The notes under the pieces were generated by a model. That model searched no databases, had not been told where the DNA came from, and saw only the letters and a list, made by a program, of their open reading frames with translations. Both the position numbers and the translations under genes were made by a program. From an uncultured Lachnospiraceae bacterium (GTDB taxonomy: Bacteria > Bacillota > Clostridia > Lachnospirales > Lachnospiraceae), in NCBI GenBank assembly GCA_947652735.1, contig CANTEG010000007.1, positions 62,001-126,000 of the forward strand: a stretch of DNA of 64,000 nucleotides, given 5' to 3'. This document shows, one piece after another, positions 24,794-34,305 of this stretch (position 1 is its first letter; each line of letters begins with the position of its first letter).

Positions 24794-26002
24794 ATGTTTT
24801 ATTTTAAGCAAAACATAAATTACAAAAAAAGAGTGAAAGCCTGTTTATATATGCTTTTTTTAATGCTTCCGCTTTTGACGGGATATGACAGACGAAGTGT
24901 GATACAGGTATCCGATAGCGAGGAGATGAGAGCCTGCTGGATATCCTATATAGACATACAAAGTGTGCTGCTTGACCTTGATGAGGAAAGTTTCAGAAAT
25001 AAATTATCGGACATGTACGATAAGGTTGTGTCAAATAACATGAATACCGTTATTGTACAGGTACGGCCTATGGGGGATGCCATATATCCATCTGATTATT
25101 TTCCGTGGTCATCCTACATATCAAGCAACCGTAAAAATCCAGGCTATGATCCGCTTTTCATAATGATTGAGCTTGCACATGAAAGAGGGCTTCGGTTTGA
25201 GGCATGGATTAATCCGTACAGACTGTCACACAACGATACAACAACAAACAGCTTCAAGGATACAAAATATTATGAGATGTTTCAAAGATATACCATAGAA
25301 TATGAAAATGCAGCAGGTGAGACCTGTCTTTCTCTTGATCCTTCCAAGGAGGAGGCTGTACAGCTTATTTTGTGCGGCGTCTGTGAAGTTGTAAATAACT
25401 ATGAGGTGGATGGAATACACTTTGATGATTATTTTTATGTTCCGGGAATGGCAGATGGTCTTCCACAGTCTGATAAGATGGAGTATGTAAATAATTTGAT
25501 TCGGAAAGTATACTATAACATAAAATGCATAGATAAGGATGTGAGCTTTGGGATAAGTCCTGCGGGAAATATTTCTTATACAATGTCACAGGGAACTGAC
25601 ATTGAGACATGGTTAAGTAATGAAGGATATGTGGATTACATTATGCCTCAGATATATTGGACGGATTCTTATGTGACAGGGGATGAGCTTGGCAGTATGT
25701 TTAGTAACAGGTGTAGGGAATGGAGCAAGCTCAATAAAATTGGTATACCGATGTACGTGGGACTGGCACTTTATAGGGTTGGGGAGGAGTCGGATGTTGA
25801 TTTAGGCTGGGGTATGTGTGATACGAATCTTGCCGTACAGTACGGAAAGGCTTTATCATATGGATATAAGGGATATGCACTTTTCAGGTATATGTGGCTG
25901 GAATATGACACAGCATCTGCCGAGCTTGAAAATTTAAATATGTATGTAAAGCTTAATATCGCTCATTGTGTGGGCACGTTAATTGATTCTGTTCCTAATT
26001 AA
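24794..26002 (+). CDS. Secreted glycoside-hydrolase-like protein (GHL10/DUF187)
   Basis: The N-terminal hydrophobic segment (ACLYMLFLMLPLLTG) looks like a signal or anchor. The body matches the GHL10 family: MRACWISYIDIQSV, NTVIVQVRPMGDAIYPSDYF, RFEAWINPYRLS, DGIHFDDYFYVPG, YVDYIMPQIYW and GYALFRYMWL. These TIM-barrel proteins act on cell-wall or surface glycans; the substrate here is unknown. GGAG at 24785-24788 sets the ATG at 24794; an upstream GTG at 24764 lacks a site. 402 residues is near family length. Confidence 0.88.
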   Translation: MFYFKQNINYKKRVKACLYMLFLMLPLLTGYDRRSVIQVSDSEEMRACWISYIDIQSVLLDLDEESFRNKLSDMYDKVVSNNMNTVIVQVRPMGDAIYPSDYFPWSSYISSNRKNPGYDPLFIMIELAHERGLRFEAWINPYRLSHNDTTTNSFKDTKYYEMFQRYTIEYENAAGETCLSLDPSKEEAVQLILCGVCEVVNNYEVDGIHFDDYFYVPGMADGLPQSDKMEYVNNLIRKVYYNIKCIDKDVSFGISPAGNISYTMSQGTDIETWLSNEGYVDYIMPQIYWTDSYVTGDELGSMFSNRCREWSKLNKIGIPMYVGLALYRVGEESDVDLGWGMCDTNLAVQYGKALSYGYKGYALFRYMWLEYDTASAELENLNMYVKLNIAHCVGTLIDSVPN

Positions 26003-26010
26003 AAAAGTCC

Positions 26011-26038
26011 TTGCATTTTTGGGGTAAAGTGTTATAAT
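26011..26038 (+). promoter_or_regulatory. Promoter of the rimP-nusA-infB operon
   Basis: TTGCAT (26011-26016), 16-base spacer, perfect TATAAT (26033-26038). Transcription would begin near 26045, just before a terminator-like hairpin. Confidence 0.75.
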
Positions 26039-26062
26039 TTAGAAGACTTAAATAATGACATT

Positions 26063-26097
26063 AAAGAGTGGGTTCCGAAGAACCCACTCTTTGTTTC
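26063..26097 (+). terminator. Attenuator-like terminator in the nusA operon leader
   Basis: AAAGAGTGGGTT (26063-26074), loop CCGAAG, AACCCACTCTTT (26081-26092): a perfect 12-base stem followed by a T-rich run broken by G and CC. It lies downstream of the predicted promoter and 80 bases before rimP, so it may act as a leader attenuator. It may alternatively end the GHL10 transcript. Confidence 0.75.
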
Positions 26098-26157
26098 CTT
26101 TATAGAAGACATGCCATTTCCTATTGGCAGATATTTATGAAGAAGACAGGAGGAACA

Positions 26158-26196
26158 ATGAAGCAGGAGGAATGTTATGAAAAAAATAGAAATTGA
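26158..26196 (+). CDS. 12-codon upstream ORF overlapping the rimP start
   Basis: ATG at 26158 with its own AGGAGG site (about 26149) reads MKQEECYEKNRN and stops at 26194-26196, crossing the rimP ATG at 26177 in another frame. The rimP Shine-Dalgarno (AGGAGG, 26164-26169) lies inside this small frame. It could couple or limit rimP translation. Whether it is translated is unknown. Confidence 0.4.
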   Translation: MKQEECYEKNRN

Positions 26197-26650
26197 ACAG
26201 CATTGTACCGAGCTTGTTACCCCGATTATAAAGGATGGTAATTTTGAGCTTGTGGATGTTGAATATGTAAAGGAGGGGCAGGATTATTACCTGAGAGTTT
26301 ATGCTGATAAGGCAGGAGGCATCACGATAGATGATTGCGTTACAATCAGCAGAGCACTTGAGCAAAGGTTGGATGAGGAAGACAAAATCAAGGATGCTTA
26401 CATATTGGAGGTAAGCTCTCCGGGTCTTACAAGACCCCTTAAGAAAGAAAATGATTTTGCAAGAAGCATAGGTAAGCTGGTGGATATTAAGCTTTATAAA
26501 GGCATTGACGGCGCAAAAGAGTTGTCAGGAATTTTGGAAGCCTACAACAATGATGAAATTACCATTATGAGGGATGACGCGGGACATACAGAGCTTACAA
26601 TCAACAGAAATGAAATTTCCATGATTAGATTAGCGTTTGTACAACAATAA
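26177..26650 (+). CDS. rimP: Ribosome maturation factor RimP
   Basis: Assists 30S assembly (S12 incorporation). Typical motifs GNFELVDVEYVKEG, YLRVYADKAGGITIDDC and LEVSSPGLTRPLK are present. 157 residues is normal. It heads the conserved rimP-nusA-ylxR-ylxQ-infB order and has a strong AGGAGG site. Confidence 0.95.
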   Translation: MKKIEIEQHCTELVTPIIKDGNFELVDVEYVKEGQDYYLRVYADKAGGITIDDCVTISRALEQRLDEEDKIKDAYILEVSSPGLTRPLKKENDFARSIGKLVDIKLYKGIDGAKELSGILEAYNNDEITIMRDDAGHTELTINRNEISMIRLAFVQQ

Positions 26651-26676
26651 ATTGTTCAAAGGATAGGAGGATAAAA

Positions 26677-27810
26677 ATGTCAGAGATAATTGACGCTTTA
26701 AATCAGTTAGAGAAAGAGAAGAACATAAGTAAAGAGGTTATTATGGATGCGATAGAAAAATCCCTGATTTCCGCTTGTGAAAAGGATTTTGGAAAGGATG
26801 CCATAATTGATGTATCCATGGACAGAATAACCGGAGATATTTCAGTATTCCAAAAGAAGCTTATTGTTGATGAGGTCACAAACGATGTATGTGAAATTTC
26901 GTTGACAAAGGCGAAAGCAATGGACAGCAGCGCAGAGCTTGACGGATACGTAAGTATCGAAGTCAAGTCAAAGGAATTCGGAAGAATTGCAGCCCAAAAG
27001 GCAAGAAGCATTATTGTTCAGGCTATTAAAGAAGGAGAGCGGGATGCCGTGTTTGAGCAGTTTGCCTGTAAAGAAAAAGATATTATTACGGGCGTAGTTC
27101 AAAGATATATTGGCAATAATCTCAGTATAAGTTTAGATGAGAGGACTGATACGGTACTTAATGAAAATGAGCAGATTCAGGGAGAGATATACAGAATAGG
27201 TGAGAGAATAAAGCTGTATGTTGTTGAAGTTAAAAAGACAAACAAAGGCTTTCGGATTCTTGTTTCAAGAACACATCCTGAGCTTGTTAAGAGACTTTTC
27301 GAAAAAGAGGTTGCCGAGGTTGCAGATGGTGTGGTTGAAATAAAGAGTATTGCCAGAGAGGCAGGCTCACGTTCCAAGATTGCCGTGTGGTCAAATGATC
27401 CGAACGTTGATCCTGTGGGAGCCTGTGTTGGATTAAACGGTACAAGAGTAAACAATATCGTTGATGACTTAAAGGGTGAGAAGATAGATATTATTACATG
27501 GGATGAAGACCCGGCAAAATTTATTGAAAATTCGTTAAGTCCGTCAAAGGTTGTGTCAGTGAGCGTTGATGTTGATGCAAAGAGTGCGAGTGTTATCGTT
27601 CCTGATTATCAGCTTTCACTTGCAATCGGAAAAAAAGGACAGAATGCATGCCTTGCAGCCAGACTGACAGGATATAAGATCGACATAAAGAGTGTAAGTC
27701 AGGCAAGGGAGCTTGGAATGGAATTTGATTATGAGGATGAATTCGATGACACGTATGATGAGGACAACGAAGAAGATGACTTTGTAGATTTTAGTGAGTA
27801 TGAGGAGTAG
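26677..27810 (+). CDS. nusA: Transcription termination/antitermination protein NusA
   Basis: Binds RNA polymerase and nascent RNA, modulating pausing, termination and antitermination. Domains in order: NusA N domain (1-125), S1 (about 135-200), KH1 and KH2 (SKIAVWSNDPNVDPVGACVG, then SLAIGKKGQNACLAARLTG). 377 residues is the short form common in Firmicutes, lacking the C-terminal acidic repeats of E. coli NusA but ending in an acidic tail (DTYDEDNEEDDFVDFSEYEE). Confidence 0.97.
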   Translation: MSEIIDALNQLEKEKNISKEVIMDAIEKSLISACEKDFGKDAIIDVSMDRITGDISVFQKKLIVDEVTNDVCEISLTKAKAMDSSAELDGYVSIEVKSKEFGRIAAQKARSIIVQAIKEGERDAVFEQFACKEKDIITGVVQRYIGNNLSISLDERTDTVLNENEQIQGEIYRIGERIKLYVVEVKKTNKGFRILVSRTHPELVKRLFEKEVAEVADGVVEIKSIAREAGSRSKIAVWSNDPNVDPVGACVGLNGTRVNNIVDDLKGEKIDIITWDEDPAKFIENSLSPSKVVSVSVDVDAKSASVIVPDYQLSLAIGKKGQNACLAARLTGYKIDIKSVSQARELGMEFDYEDEFDDTYDEDNEEDDFVDFSEYEE

Positions 27811-27815
27811 GCTGT

Positions 27816-28073
27816 ATGGCTAAGCAAATACCAAAGCGACAATGTTTAGGATGCCGTGAGATGAAACCTAAAAATGAGCTTGTCAGAGTGATAAGAACCG
27901 TTGACAATACGGTATGCCTTGACCTTAAGGGAAAACAAAACGGAAGAGGAGCATATATTTGCAGGGATAAGCAATGCTTTGAAAAGGCCGTTAAAACAAA
28001 AGCAATGGAAAGAGCATTGAAGCTTAGTATACCTGATGAAATCTACCAGTCCATAAGCAGGGAGTTGAATTAG
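27816..28073 (+). CDS. ylxR: YlxR family protein (DUF448)
   Basis: Small RNA-binding-like protein always found between nusA and infB in Firmicutes. Motifs PKRQCLGCREMKPKNELVRV and GRGAYICRDKQCFEKA are typical. 85 residues is normal. It begins six bases after nusA. Confidence 0.93.
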   Translation: MAKQIPKRQCLGCREMKPKNELVRVIRTVDNTVCLDLKGKQNGRGAYICRDKQCFEKAVKTKAMERALKLSIPDEIYQSISRELN

Positions 28074-28074
28074 T

Positions 28075-28404
28075 TTGAACAATGATGAGGAAAAAGCCCT
28101 CTCATACATTTCTCTTGCAGCTAAGGCAGGGAAGCTTGTAAGTGGAGGCTATATGGTGGAGAAGTCAATAACCACAGGGACAGCCTTTCTTGTTATTATT
28201 GCTTCTGATGCATCAGACAATACACGTAAGAAATTTACCAACAAGTGTAAATACTACAACGTTCCATGTGTTTCCTTTAGTGATAGTGACACTTTGGGAC
28301 AGCGGATAGGAAAGCAGTCAAGAACTACATTGTCGGTAACTGAACAAGGTCTTGCAAGACAGGTGATAAGCAGACTTTGCAGCATTGAAGATATGGAGGT
28401 GTAA
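28075..28404 (+). CDS. ylxQ: YlxQ, L7Ae-family ribosomal-type protein
   Basis: L7Ae/L30e-like kink-turn-binding protein. SLAAKAGKLVSGGYMVEKSI and LVIIASDASDNTRKKF are family signatures. 109 residues is normal. The start is TTG at 28075, one base after the ylxR stop, with GGGAG about ten bases upstream. Location between ylxR and infB supports the call. Confidence 0.9.
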   Translation: MNNDEEKALSYISLAAKAGKLVSGGYMVEKSITTGTAFLVIIASDASDNTRKKFTNKCKYYNVPCVSFSDSDTLGQRIGKQSRTTLSVTEQGLARQVISRLCSIEDMEV

Positions 28405-28407
28405 TCT

Positions 28408-30726
28408 ATGAGAGTACACGAATTAGCAAAACAATTATCAAGTGAATTAAATAAAACGATAGCAAGCAGCGAGCTTTTGGTCAAGCTGGCTAAGAAAAAA
28501 GAAGGACTGAAACCGCAGAGCAGTATAAGCGAAGATTTAATCCAATACTTAAGGGAAATTTATATGAAGGAGGCTGTCGCAGCACCTGCCAAGAACGATA
28601 AGGAAGAACCAAAGCAGGAAGCGGTGCCAAAAGCAAAGCCTAAGGCAGCGAAGGAGCAAAAGCCTAAGGAAGCACCAAAGCCTGAAAATGCAGCCCCCAA
28701 AGCGCCTGTGGAAGCACCAAAGGCAAAGAAAGAGCAGGGTAAAGCAGACAATGCAAATGCCCAAAAGGAAGCAGGGGCTCCGAAACAGCAGGGCAAGCAA
28801 CAGCAGGGTAAGCAGCAACAGGGAAAACAGCAAGGCAACCGTCCGCAGCAAAATAAAGGACAGCAGGGAAATCGCCCACAGGGAAATCGTCCACAAAACA
28901 ACGGACCAAGACAGGGAAAAAATACGAACCAGCAGCCACCGCGTCCAAAGAAGCAGGAACCAGTTGAACCGGTAATAAAATCTCTGGTACTTCCGGAGTC
29001 TCTTACTGTTGGCGAGCTTGCAGACAAGATTAAAGTGCCTGTTGCACAGCTAATTAAAAAGTTATTTATGGCAGGCAAGATGTTTAATGTAAATTCGGAG
29101 CTTGACTTTGATTCAGCAGCAGATATCGCATTGGAATATAATTTTATTGCAGAGCTTGAGGAAAAGGTAGATGTAATTGAGGAGCTTCTCAAAGAGGAGG
29201 ATGAGGACGAGTCACTTATGACATCGCGTCCACCTGTTGTCTGTGTCATGGGGCACGTTGACCACGGTAAAACTTCACTTCTTGATGCAATTAGAAATTC
29301 ATCTGTTATTGCAGGTGAGGCAGGCGGTATTACACAGCACATCGGTGCATCAGTAGTATCAATCAATGGTGAGAAGATTACATTCCTTGATACACCGGGA
29401 CATGAAGCGTTTACTGCAATGAGAATGAGAGGTGCCCAGTCTACGGATATCGCCATACTTGTGGTAGCGGCAGATGACGGTGTTATGCCTCAGACTGTTG
29501 AGGCAATCAACCATGCCAAGGCAGCAGGAATAGAAATTATTGTTGCCATCAATAAAATAGATAAGGAAAGTGCAAATATAGAAAGAGTGAAGCAGGAGCT
29601 TATGGAGTATGAGCTTGTTCCTGAGGATTGGGGCGGCTCCACAATATTCTGTCCTGTTTCTGCACATACAAAAGAGGGTATCGACAACCTGCTTGAAATG
29701 ATTATTCTTACAGCACAGATACTGGAGCTTAAGGCAAACAAAAAGCGTAAGGCGAGAGGTATTGTAATCGAGGCACAGCTTGATAAAGGACGTGGTTCCG
29801 TTGCAACTGTGCTTGTTCAAAAGGGTACCCTTCGGGTTGGTGACTGCGTTGCAATGGGTGATGTACACGGAAAGGTAAGAGCCATGTTTGACGACAAGCA
29901 CAGAAAGGTTAAGGAGGCATATCCTTCTACTCCTGTTGAGATACTCGGTCTCAACGGTGTGCCACAGTCAGGCGAAATATTTATGGCTACCAACTCTGAG
30001 AAAGAAGCAAGACAAATCTCAAATGCATTTATAGACAGAGGCAAAGAAAGACTGATTGCAGATACAAAGTCAAGGATGTCGTTGGATGACCTTTACAATA
30101 AGATTCAGGAGGGTAATGTAAAAGACTTAAATCTTATTATCAAGGCGGATGTGCAGGGCTCTGTTGAGGCAGTAAAGGCAAGTCTTTTGAAGCTTTCCAA
30201 TGAGGAGGTTGCCGTTAAATGTATTCACTCAGGTGTTGGAGCCATAAATGAATCAGACGTTACACTTGCATCTGCATCAAATGCAATTATAATTGGATTT
30301 AATATAAGACCTGATAATCAGGCAAAGGATGTTGCTGACCGTGAAAAGGTTGACATCAGACTTTACAGGGTAATTTACAATGCCATAGAGGATATTGAAT
30401 CTGCAATGAAGGGCATGTTAGACCCTATATTTGAGGAAAAGGTAATCGGACACGCTGAGGTAAGACAGACATATAAGGCATCAGGTGTAGGAACAATTGC
30501 AGGCTCATATGTGCTTGACGGAACCATTCAAAGAAATTGTACTGTCAGAATTTCACGTGAAGGAGAGCAGATATTCGAGGGACCACTGGCATCACTTAAG
30601 AGATTTAAGGATGATGTGAAAGAGGTTAAGACCGGCTATGAGTGTGGTCTTGTTATTGAAGGCTTTAATGATATAAAGGAAGCAGACATAATAGAAGCCT
30701 ACATTATGCAGGAGGTTCCAAGATAG
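28408..30726 (+). CDS. infB: Translation initiation factor IF-2
   Basis: GTPase that places fMet-tRNA on the 30S subunit. An N-terminal IF2N domain (about 1-55) precedes a Lys/Ala/Pro-rich region and a Gln/Gly/Asn-rich linker (about 125-180, units like GKQQQ and GNRPQ). A second IF2N domain lies at about 195-245. The GTPase motifs are [21 protein letters not shown] and NKIDK. Domains II, III and IV complete the protein. 772 residues is normal. The linker is lineage-specific. Confidence 0.98.
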   Translation: MRVHELAKQLSSELNKTIASSELLVKLAKKKEGLKPQSSISEDLIQYLREIYMKEAVAAPAKNDKEEPKQEAVPKAKPKAAKEQKPKEAPKPENAAPKAPVEAPKAKKEQGKADNANAQKEAGAPKQQGKQQQGKQQQGKQQGNRPQQNKGQQGNRPQGNRPQNNGPRQGKNTNQQPPRPKKQEPVEPVIKSLVLPESLTVGELADKIKVPVAQLIKKLFMAGKMFNVNSELDFDSAADIALEYNFIAELEEKVDVIEELLKEEDEDESLMTSRPPVVCVMGHVDHGKTSLLDAIRNSSVIAGEAGGITQHIGASVVSINGEKITFLDTPGHEAFTAMRMRGAQSTDIAILVVAADDGVMPQTVEAINHAKAAGIEIIVAINKIDKESANIERVKQELMEYELVPEDWGGSTIFCPVSAHTKEGIDNLLEMIILTAQILELKANKKRKARGIVIEAQLDKGRGSVATVLVQKGTLRVGDCVAMGDVHGKVRAMFDDKHRKVKEAYPSTPVEILGLNGVPQSGEIFMATNSEKEARQISNAFIDRGKERLIADTKSRMSLDDLYNKIQEGNVKDLNLIIKADVQGSVEAVKASLLKLSNEEVAVKCIHSGVGAINESDVTLASASNAIIIGFNIRPDNQAKDVADREKVDIRLYRVIYNAIEDIESAMKGMLDPIFEEKVIGHAEVRQTYKASGVGTIAGSYVLDGTIQRNCTVRISREGEQIFEGPLASLKRFKDDVKEVKTGYECGLVIEGFNDIKEADIIEAYIMQEVPR

Positions 30727-30765
30727 TACAGCTACCTGTATAAAAGTTACATGATAGGAGCAGAC

Positions 30766-31158
30766 ATGAAAAAGACAAGTCACAAAAATCAAAGAGTTAA
30801 TGTTGAAGTTCAAAGAGAACTTAGCAGAATTATAAGCATGGAGATAAAAGATCCGAGAATCAATCCCATGACATCCGTTACGGATGTTATTGTCACCCCG
30901 GATTTAAAATACTGTAAGGTTTATGTCAGTGTTTTGGGTGATGAACAATCGGTCAATGACACAATTTGCGGATTAAAAAGTGCTTCCGGTTATATTAGGA
31001 GAGAAATTGCAAAGACAATCAACTTAAGAAATACTCCTGAGCTTACTTTTGTCGCAGATAATTCAATCGAATATGGTATTGAAATGTCAAAGAAGATTGA
31101 TGAGGTAATTTCTAAGGATGAAGGTTCACAAAAATCATTGGAAGGTATCGATGAATAA
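30766..31158 (+). CDS. rbfA: Ribosome-binding factor A
   Basis: KH-type factor for 16S 5'-end maturation. RVNVEVQRELSRIISMEIKD, then ITSVTDVIVTPDLKYCKVYV-type residues and INLRNTPELTFVADNSIEYG are signatures. AGGAG at 30754-30758 supports the ATG at 30766 rather than an earlier in-frame start at 30751. 130 residues. It overlaps nrnA by eight bases. Confidence 0.95.
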   Translation: MKKTSHKNQRVNVEVQRELSRIISMEIKDPRINPMTSVTDVIVTPDLKYCKVYVSVLGDEQSVNDTICGLKSASGYIRREIAKTINLRNTPELTFVADNSIEYGIEMSKKIDEVISKDEGSQKSLEGIDE

Positions 31159-32101
31159 ACAATTATTTTTAAACAAAATTGAAGCTGCACAAAATATTGC
31201 CATTTTAGGTCATATCAGACCGGATGGCGATTGTGTAGGGTCATGTCTTGGAGCATATAATTATATATTGGACAATTATGCAGGTAAAAATGTTGTGGTG
31301 TATCTTGAGGAAATACCACATAAGTTTCGGTTTCTGAAAGGTGCAGAAAATATAAGACATACGGTTTGCGACATTGATTATCAGCTTGCAATCTCCCTTG
31401 ACTGCGGTGCAAGAGACAGACATGGTAAATTTGTGGATATATTTGGAAATGCAGAGGATACCATATGTCTTGACCACCATAGAAGCAATGAGGGGTTTGG
31501 AAATTATTTTTACTGCAAACCGAATGCATCGTCAACATGTGAGATATTGTACGGACACTTCAGTCCCGAAAAAATATCAAAAGCATGTGCTGAGGCATTG
31601 TATCTTGGGATTGTACATGATACGGGAGTATTTAAGTATCCGTCTACAAGCCCTGAGACAATGAGAATTGCAGGTGAAATGATTTCAAAGGGTGTCAGTT
31701 CGCAGTACATTATTGATGAAACATTCTATAAAGTTACATTTAACCAGAACAAGCTTACGGGAGAGGCACTTATGAATGCCACGCTCCATTTAGACGGCAA
31801 AGCGGTTTCCACATGTATTACACTTGAAATGTTTCAAAGATATGGTGCATCAAAAGAGGACACGGATGGAATTGTAGATAAGCTTCGCGTTACAGATGGT
31901 GTCGAGGTAGCAATATTTATTTATCAGCTTGCAGAACATGTTTATAAATTCAGTCTGCGTTCAATAGAAATCGTAGACGTGAGTAAAATTTCGGTTTCCT
32001 TTGGCGGCGGCGGTCACATCAGGGCCGCAGGCTTTGAGGCAGAAGGAAATGTGGATGATCTTTTGGAACAGATATTGGAAATGATAAAAGAGCAGCTCTA
32101 A
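31151..32101 (+). CDS. nrnA: DHH-family phosphoesterase NrnA (oligoribonuclease/pAp phosphatase)
   Basis: Degrades nano-RNAs and pAp. The DHH domain has GHIRPDGDCVGS near residue 20 and DHH at 108-110 (CLDHHRSN). The C-terminal DHHA1 domain ends with SFGGGGHIRAAGFEA. 316 residues is normal. The start at 31151 overlaps the rbfA stop, and an upstream start at 31118 would extend further into rbfA. The rbfA-nrnA-truB order is conserved in Firmicutes. Confidence 0.93.
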   Translation: MNKQLFLNKIEAAQNIAILGHIRPDGDCVGSCLGAYNYILDNYAGKNVVVYLEEIPHKFRFLKGAENIRHTVCDIDYQLAISLDCGARDRHGKFVDIFGNAEDTICLDHHRSNEGFGNYFYCKPNASSTCEILYGHFSPEKISKACAEALYLGIVHDTGVFKYPSTSPETMRIAGEMISKGVSSQYIIDETFYKVTFNQNKLTGEALMNATLHLDGKAVSTCITLEMFQRYGASKEDTDGIVDKLRVTDGVEVAIFIYQLAEHVYKFSLRSIEIVDVSKISVSFGGGGHIRAAGFEAEGNVDDLLEQILEMIKEQL

Positions 32102-32129
32102 AATTTATGCGAAAGTGTGAAAACAGGCA

Positions 32130-33221
32130 ATGAGTAGTAAGGAAAAATACAAATTTAACAATAATGAATCATTAAAAATCAAAGGAATTGCAATTATTTT
32201 AATGGTATTATTGCATGCCATCTATCATGCCCCAAAGGGTGTCGTGGTTACTTATGCATTTTTGCCGAAAAACATTGTCCTGAATGTTGCAGGCATAGGA
32301 AAGATATGTGTATCCATGTTTGCTTTTGTATCAGGCTACGGATTATGGAAAAGCTATGGGAAAAAGAAAACAAGCAGCAACAAATGGACTGTAGGACAGC
32401 TTTTCAAGCTGTTAAGTAAGTTTTGGTTTGTATGGATAGTTACGGCAATTGCCTGTGAGATTATCTCAGGCAGAAGTTCACATGTGTATTTTCAGGATGG
32501 AATGATAAACGGTATTAAGAACATTATCATTGAAATGCTGGGCTTGGCAAAGCTTTTTCATACACCATCCTTTACAAGCGTTTATTGGTATATCGGAGCA
32601 GCCGCTTTCTTTGTTTTATGCATTCCGTTTTTATGGTATATGAAACAAAACCTGGCTGTGGCCGCCCTAATTACAATTTTGCTTCCAAGAATTTTAGCAG
32701 TAGGAGATAATGGATTTTTGGGAAGTATGAATCCAGGTTCCTTTTTATTTGTATTTATCCTTGGAGTGATGGCATCAGAGTATGAATTGATTGAGAAGTG
32801 GACAGGCATCTTTTGTTTTAAGGGTGGAAAAATAATCAAATTTCTACTGGAGATTATTCTGCTACTTGTTTGTTATAAGATATATTATATTTTCCCCGTG
32901 AAATCCTACTGGGAAGTTCACTACGGAATTATTCCGCTTATTATTATTGTTTTTTGTGTTGAGTTTATCAATCAAATACCAGGAATTAATGTAATCTTAA
33001 GCTTTTTAGGAAAACATTCCATGAATATATATTTGGTACATTCACTGTTGAAAAATATATATTTAAAGGAACCGCTTTATTCACTTCACAATTGGTTTTT
33101 GATTGTGATTGCATTATTGGCGGTATCTATTGTGATATCGTATTTGATAGAGGGCTTGAAAAAATTGTTCCAATTTGATAAATTTGTAGATTATATGTTG
33201 AAGAAAATTAATTCATTGTAA
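32130..33221 (+). CDS. Acyltransferase family 3 membrane protein
   Basis: 363 residues with about ten membrane helices. The N terminus has the acyltransferase-3 pattern with conserved His (IILMVLLHAIYHAPKG), and the last third has GKHSMNIYLVHSLLKNIYL, a typical helix-10 motif. These enzymes O-acylate surface glycans. It is inserted between nrnA and truB, normally adjacent genes, and is somewhat out of context. The ribosome site is weak (ACAGG). Substrate unknown. Confidence 0.85.
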   Translation: MSSKEKYKFNNNESLKIKGIAIILMVLLHAIYHAPKGVVVTYAFLPKNIVLNVAGIGKICVSMFAFVSGYGLWKSYGKKKTSSNKWTVGQLFKLLSKFWFVWIVTAIACEIISGRSSHVYFQDGMINGIKNIIIEMLGLAKLFHTPSFTSVYWYIGAAAFFVLCIPFLWYMKQNLAVAALITILLPRILAVGDNGFLGSMNPGSFLFVFILGVMASEYELIEKWTGIFCFKGGKIIKFLLEIILLLVCYKIYYIFPVKSYWEVHYGIIPLIIIVFCVEFINQIPGINVILSFLGKHSMNIYLVHSLLKNIYLKEPLYSLHNWFLIVIALLAVSIVISYLIEGLKKLFQFDKFVDYMLKKINSL

Positions 33222-33335
33222 AAACAAAATTAAATTAGATAAAAATTTAACTGTGTATGAATTCGTGTTTACAATACAGAAAATTGAGAAGCTAAAAAAT
33301 AAAAAACAGGTTTATCCATATAAGGAGTTAATGAT

Positions 33336-34286
33336 TTGTTTGACGGTATTTTAAATGTATACAAGGAGCAGGGTTACACCTCCTTTGATGTGGTTGCAAA
33401 GCTTCGTGGTATATTAAAACAGAAAAAAATAGGACACACAGGGACTTTGGACCCTATGGCAACAGGAGCATTGGTCGTCTGCCTCGGTAAGGCAACAAAG
33501 CTTGTGGATATGCTGATAGAGGGTGATAAACGGTACAGGGCATCCATGCTTCTTGGATATAACACTGATACGGAGGATGTGACGGGAGTTGTCACAAAAA
33601 GCAGTGATATATGTCCAACTGAAAATGAGATAATAGATGCCATACATGCATTTATCGGCTGTTATAATCAGGTTCCACCTATGTATTCTGCCATAAAAGT
33701 TGACGGAAAAAAGCTGTATGAGTACGCAAGAGAGGGAAAGACAGTGGAACGTATGGCGCGGCAGGTTGAAATTTATTCAATTGAAAACGTGAATATATAT
33801 AGCACAGATACCTTGGATGTAAGCCTTAATGAGAGCTTTCAGGGAATAGGAGAAAAAACGCATATTTGTGTGGATATGGATGTTCATTGCTCTAAAGGCA
33901 CATATATAAGAAGCCTGTGCCGTGATATCGGAGAACGGCTGGGGTGCTTTGCAACACTAATGTCCCTTGAGCGGACTGAGGCTCATGGAAACAGTGTGGA
34001 ACATTCATTAACCCTTGGTGAAATAGAGGCACACTGCAAGGATGGAACAATCGGAAATTACATACAGCCTTTGGATTCGCTTCTTGGTGCATATGGCAAA
34101 TTAAAAATAAAAGAGGAGTATAAAACATTTCTTTTAAATGGAAATAAGCTGAAAGAGGCATATTTTGAGGATATTAAGTCTGACAGGTCAGAAATGTTAA
34201 GGGTTTATCTGGGAAATGAAATGAAAGCGTTATACAGCTATGATGAAGATGAAAAGATTTTCCGGCCTGAAAAGATGTTTTTATAA
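33336..34286 (+). CDS. truB: tRNA pseudouridine-55 synthase
   Basis: Makes the universal T-loop pseudouridine 55. Catalytic D39 is in GHTGTLDPMATG, and the KVDGKKLYEYAREGKTVER and GTYIRSLCRDIGERL motifs follow. A loop of about 20 residues near 160-175 (TDTLDVSLNESFQGIGEKTH) is longer than usual. The start is TTG at 33336 after AAGGAG. 316 residues. It is followed by ribF 19 bases later. Confidence 0.96.
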   Translation: MFDGILNVYKEQGYTSFDVVAKLRGILKQKKIGHTGTLDPMATGALVVCLGKATKLVDMLIEGDKRYRASMLLGYNTDTEDVTGVVTKSSDICPTENEIIDAIHAFIGCYNQVPPMYSAIKVDGKKLYEYAREGKTVERMARQVEIYSIENVNIYSTDTLDVSLNESFQGIGEKTHICVDMDVHCSKGTYIRSLCRDIGERLGCFATLMSLERTEAHGNSVEHSLTLGEIEAHCKDGTIGNYIQPLDSLLGAYGKLKIKEEYKTFLLNGNKLKEAYFEDIKSDRSEMLRVYLGNEMKALYSYDEDEKIFRPEKMFL

Positions 34287-34305
34287 AGTGCAGAGGTAAA
34301 AGGGC

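Noticed and set aside
28560..29456. Antisense Cys/Phe-rich ORF opposite infB
   Set aside because: It is produced by the Gln/Gly/Pro-rich IF-2 linker read backwards; no start signal and no domain.
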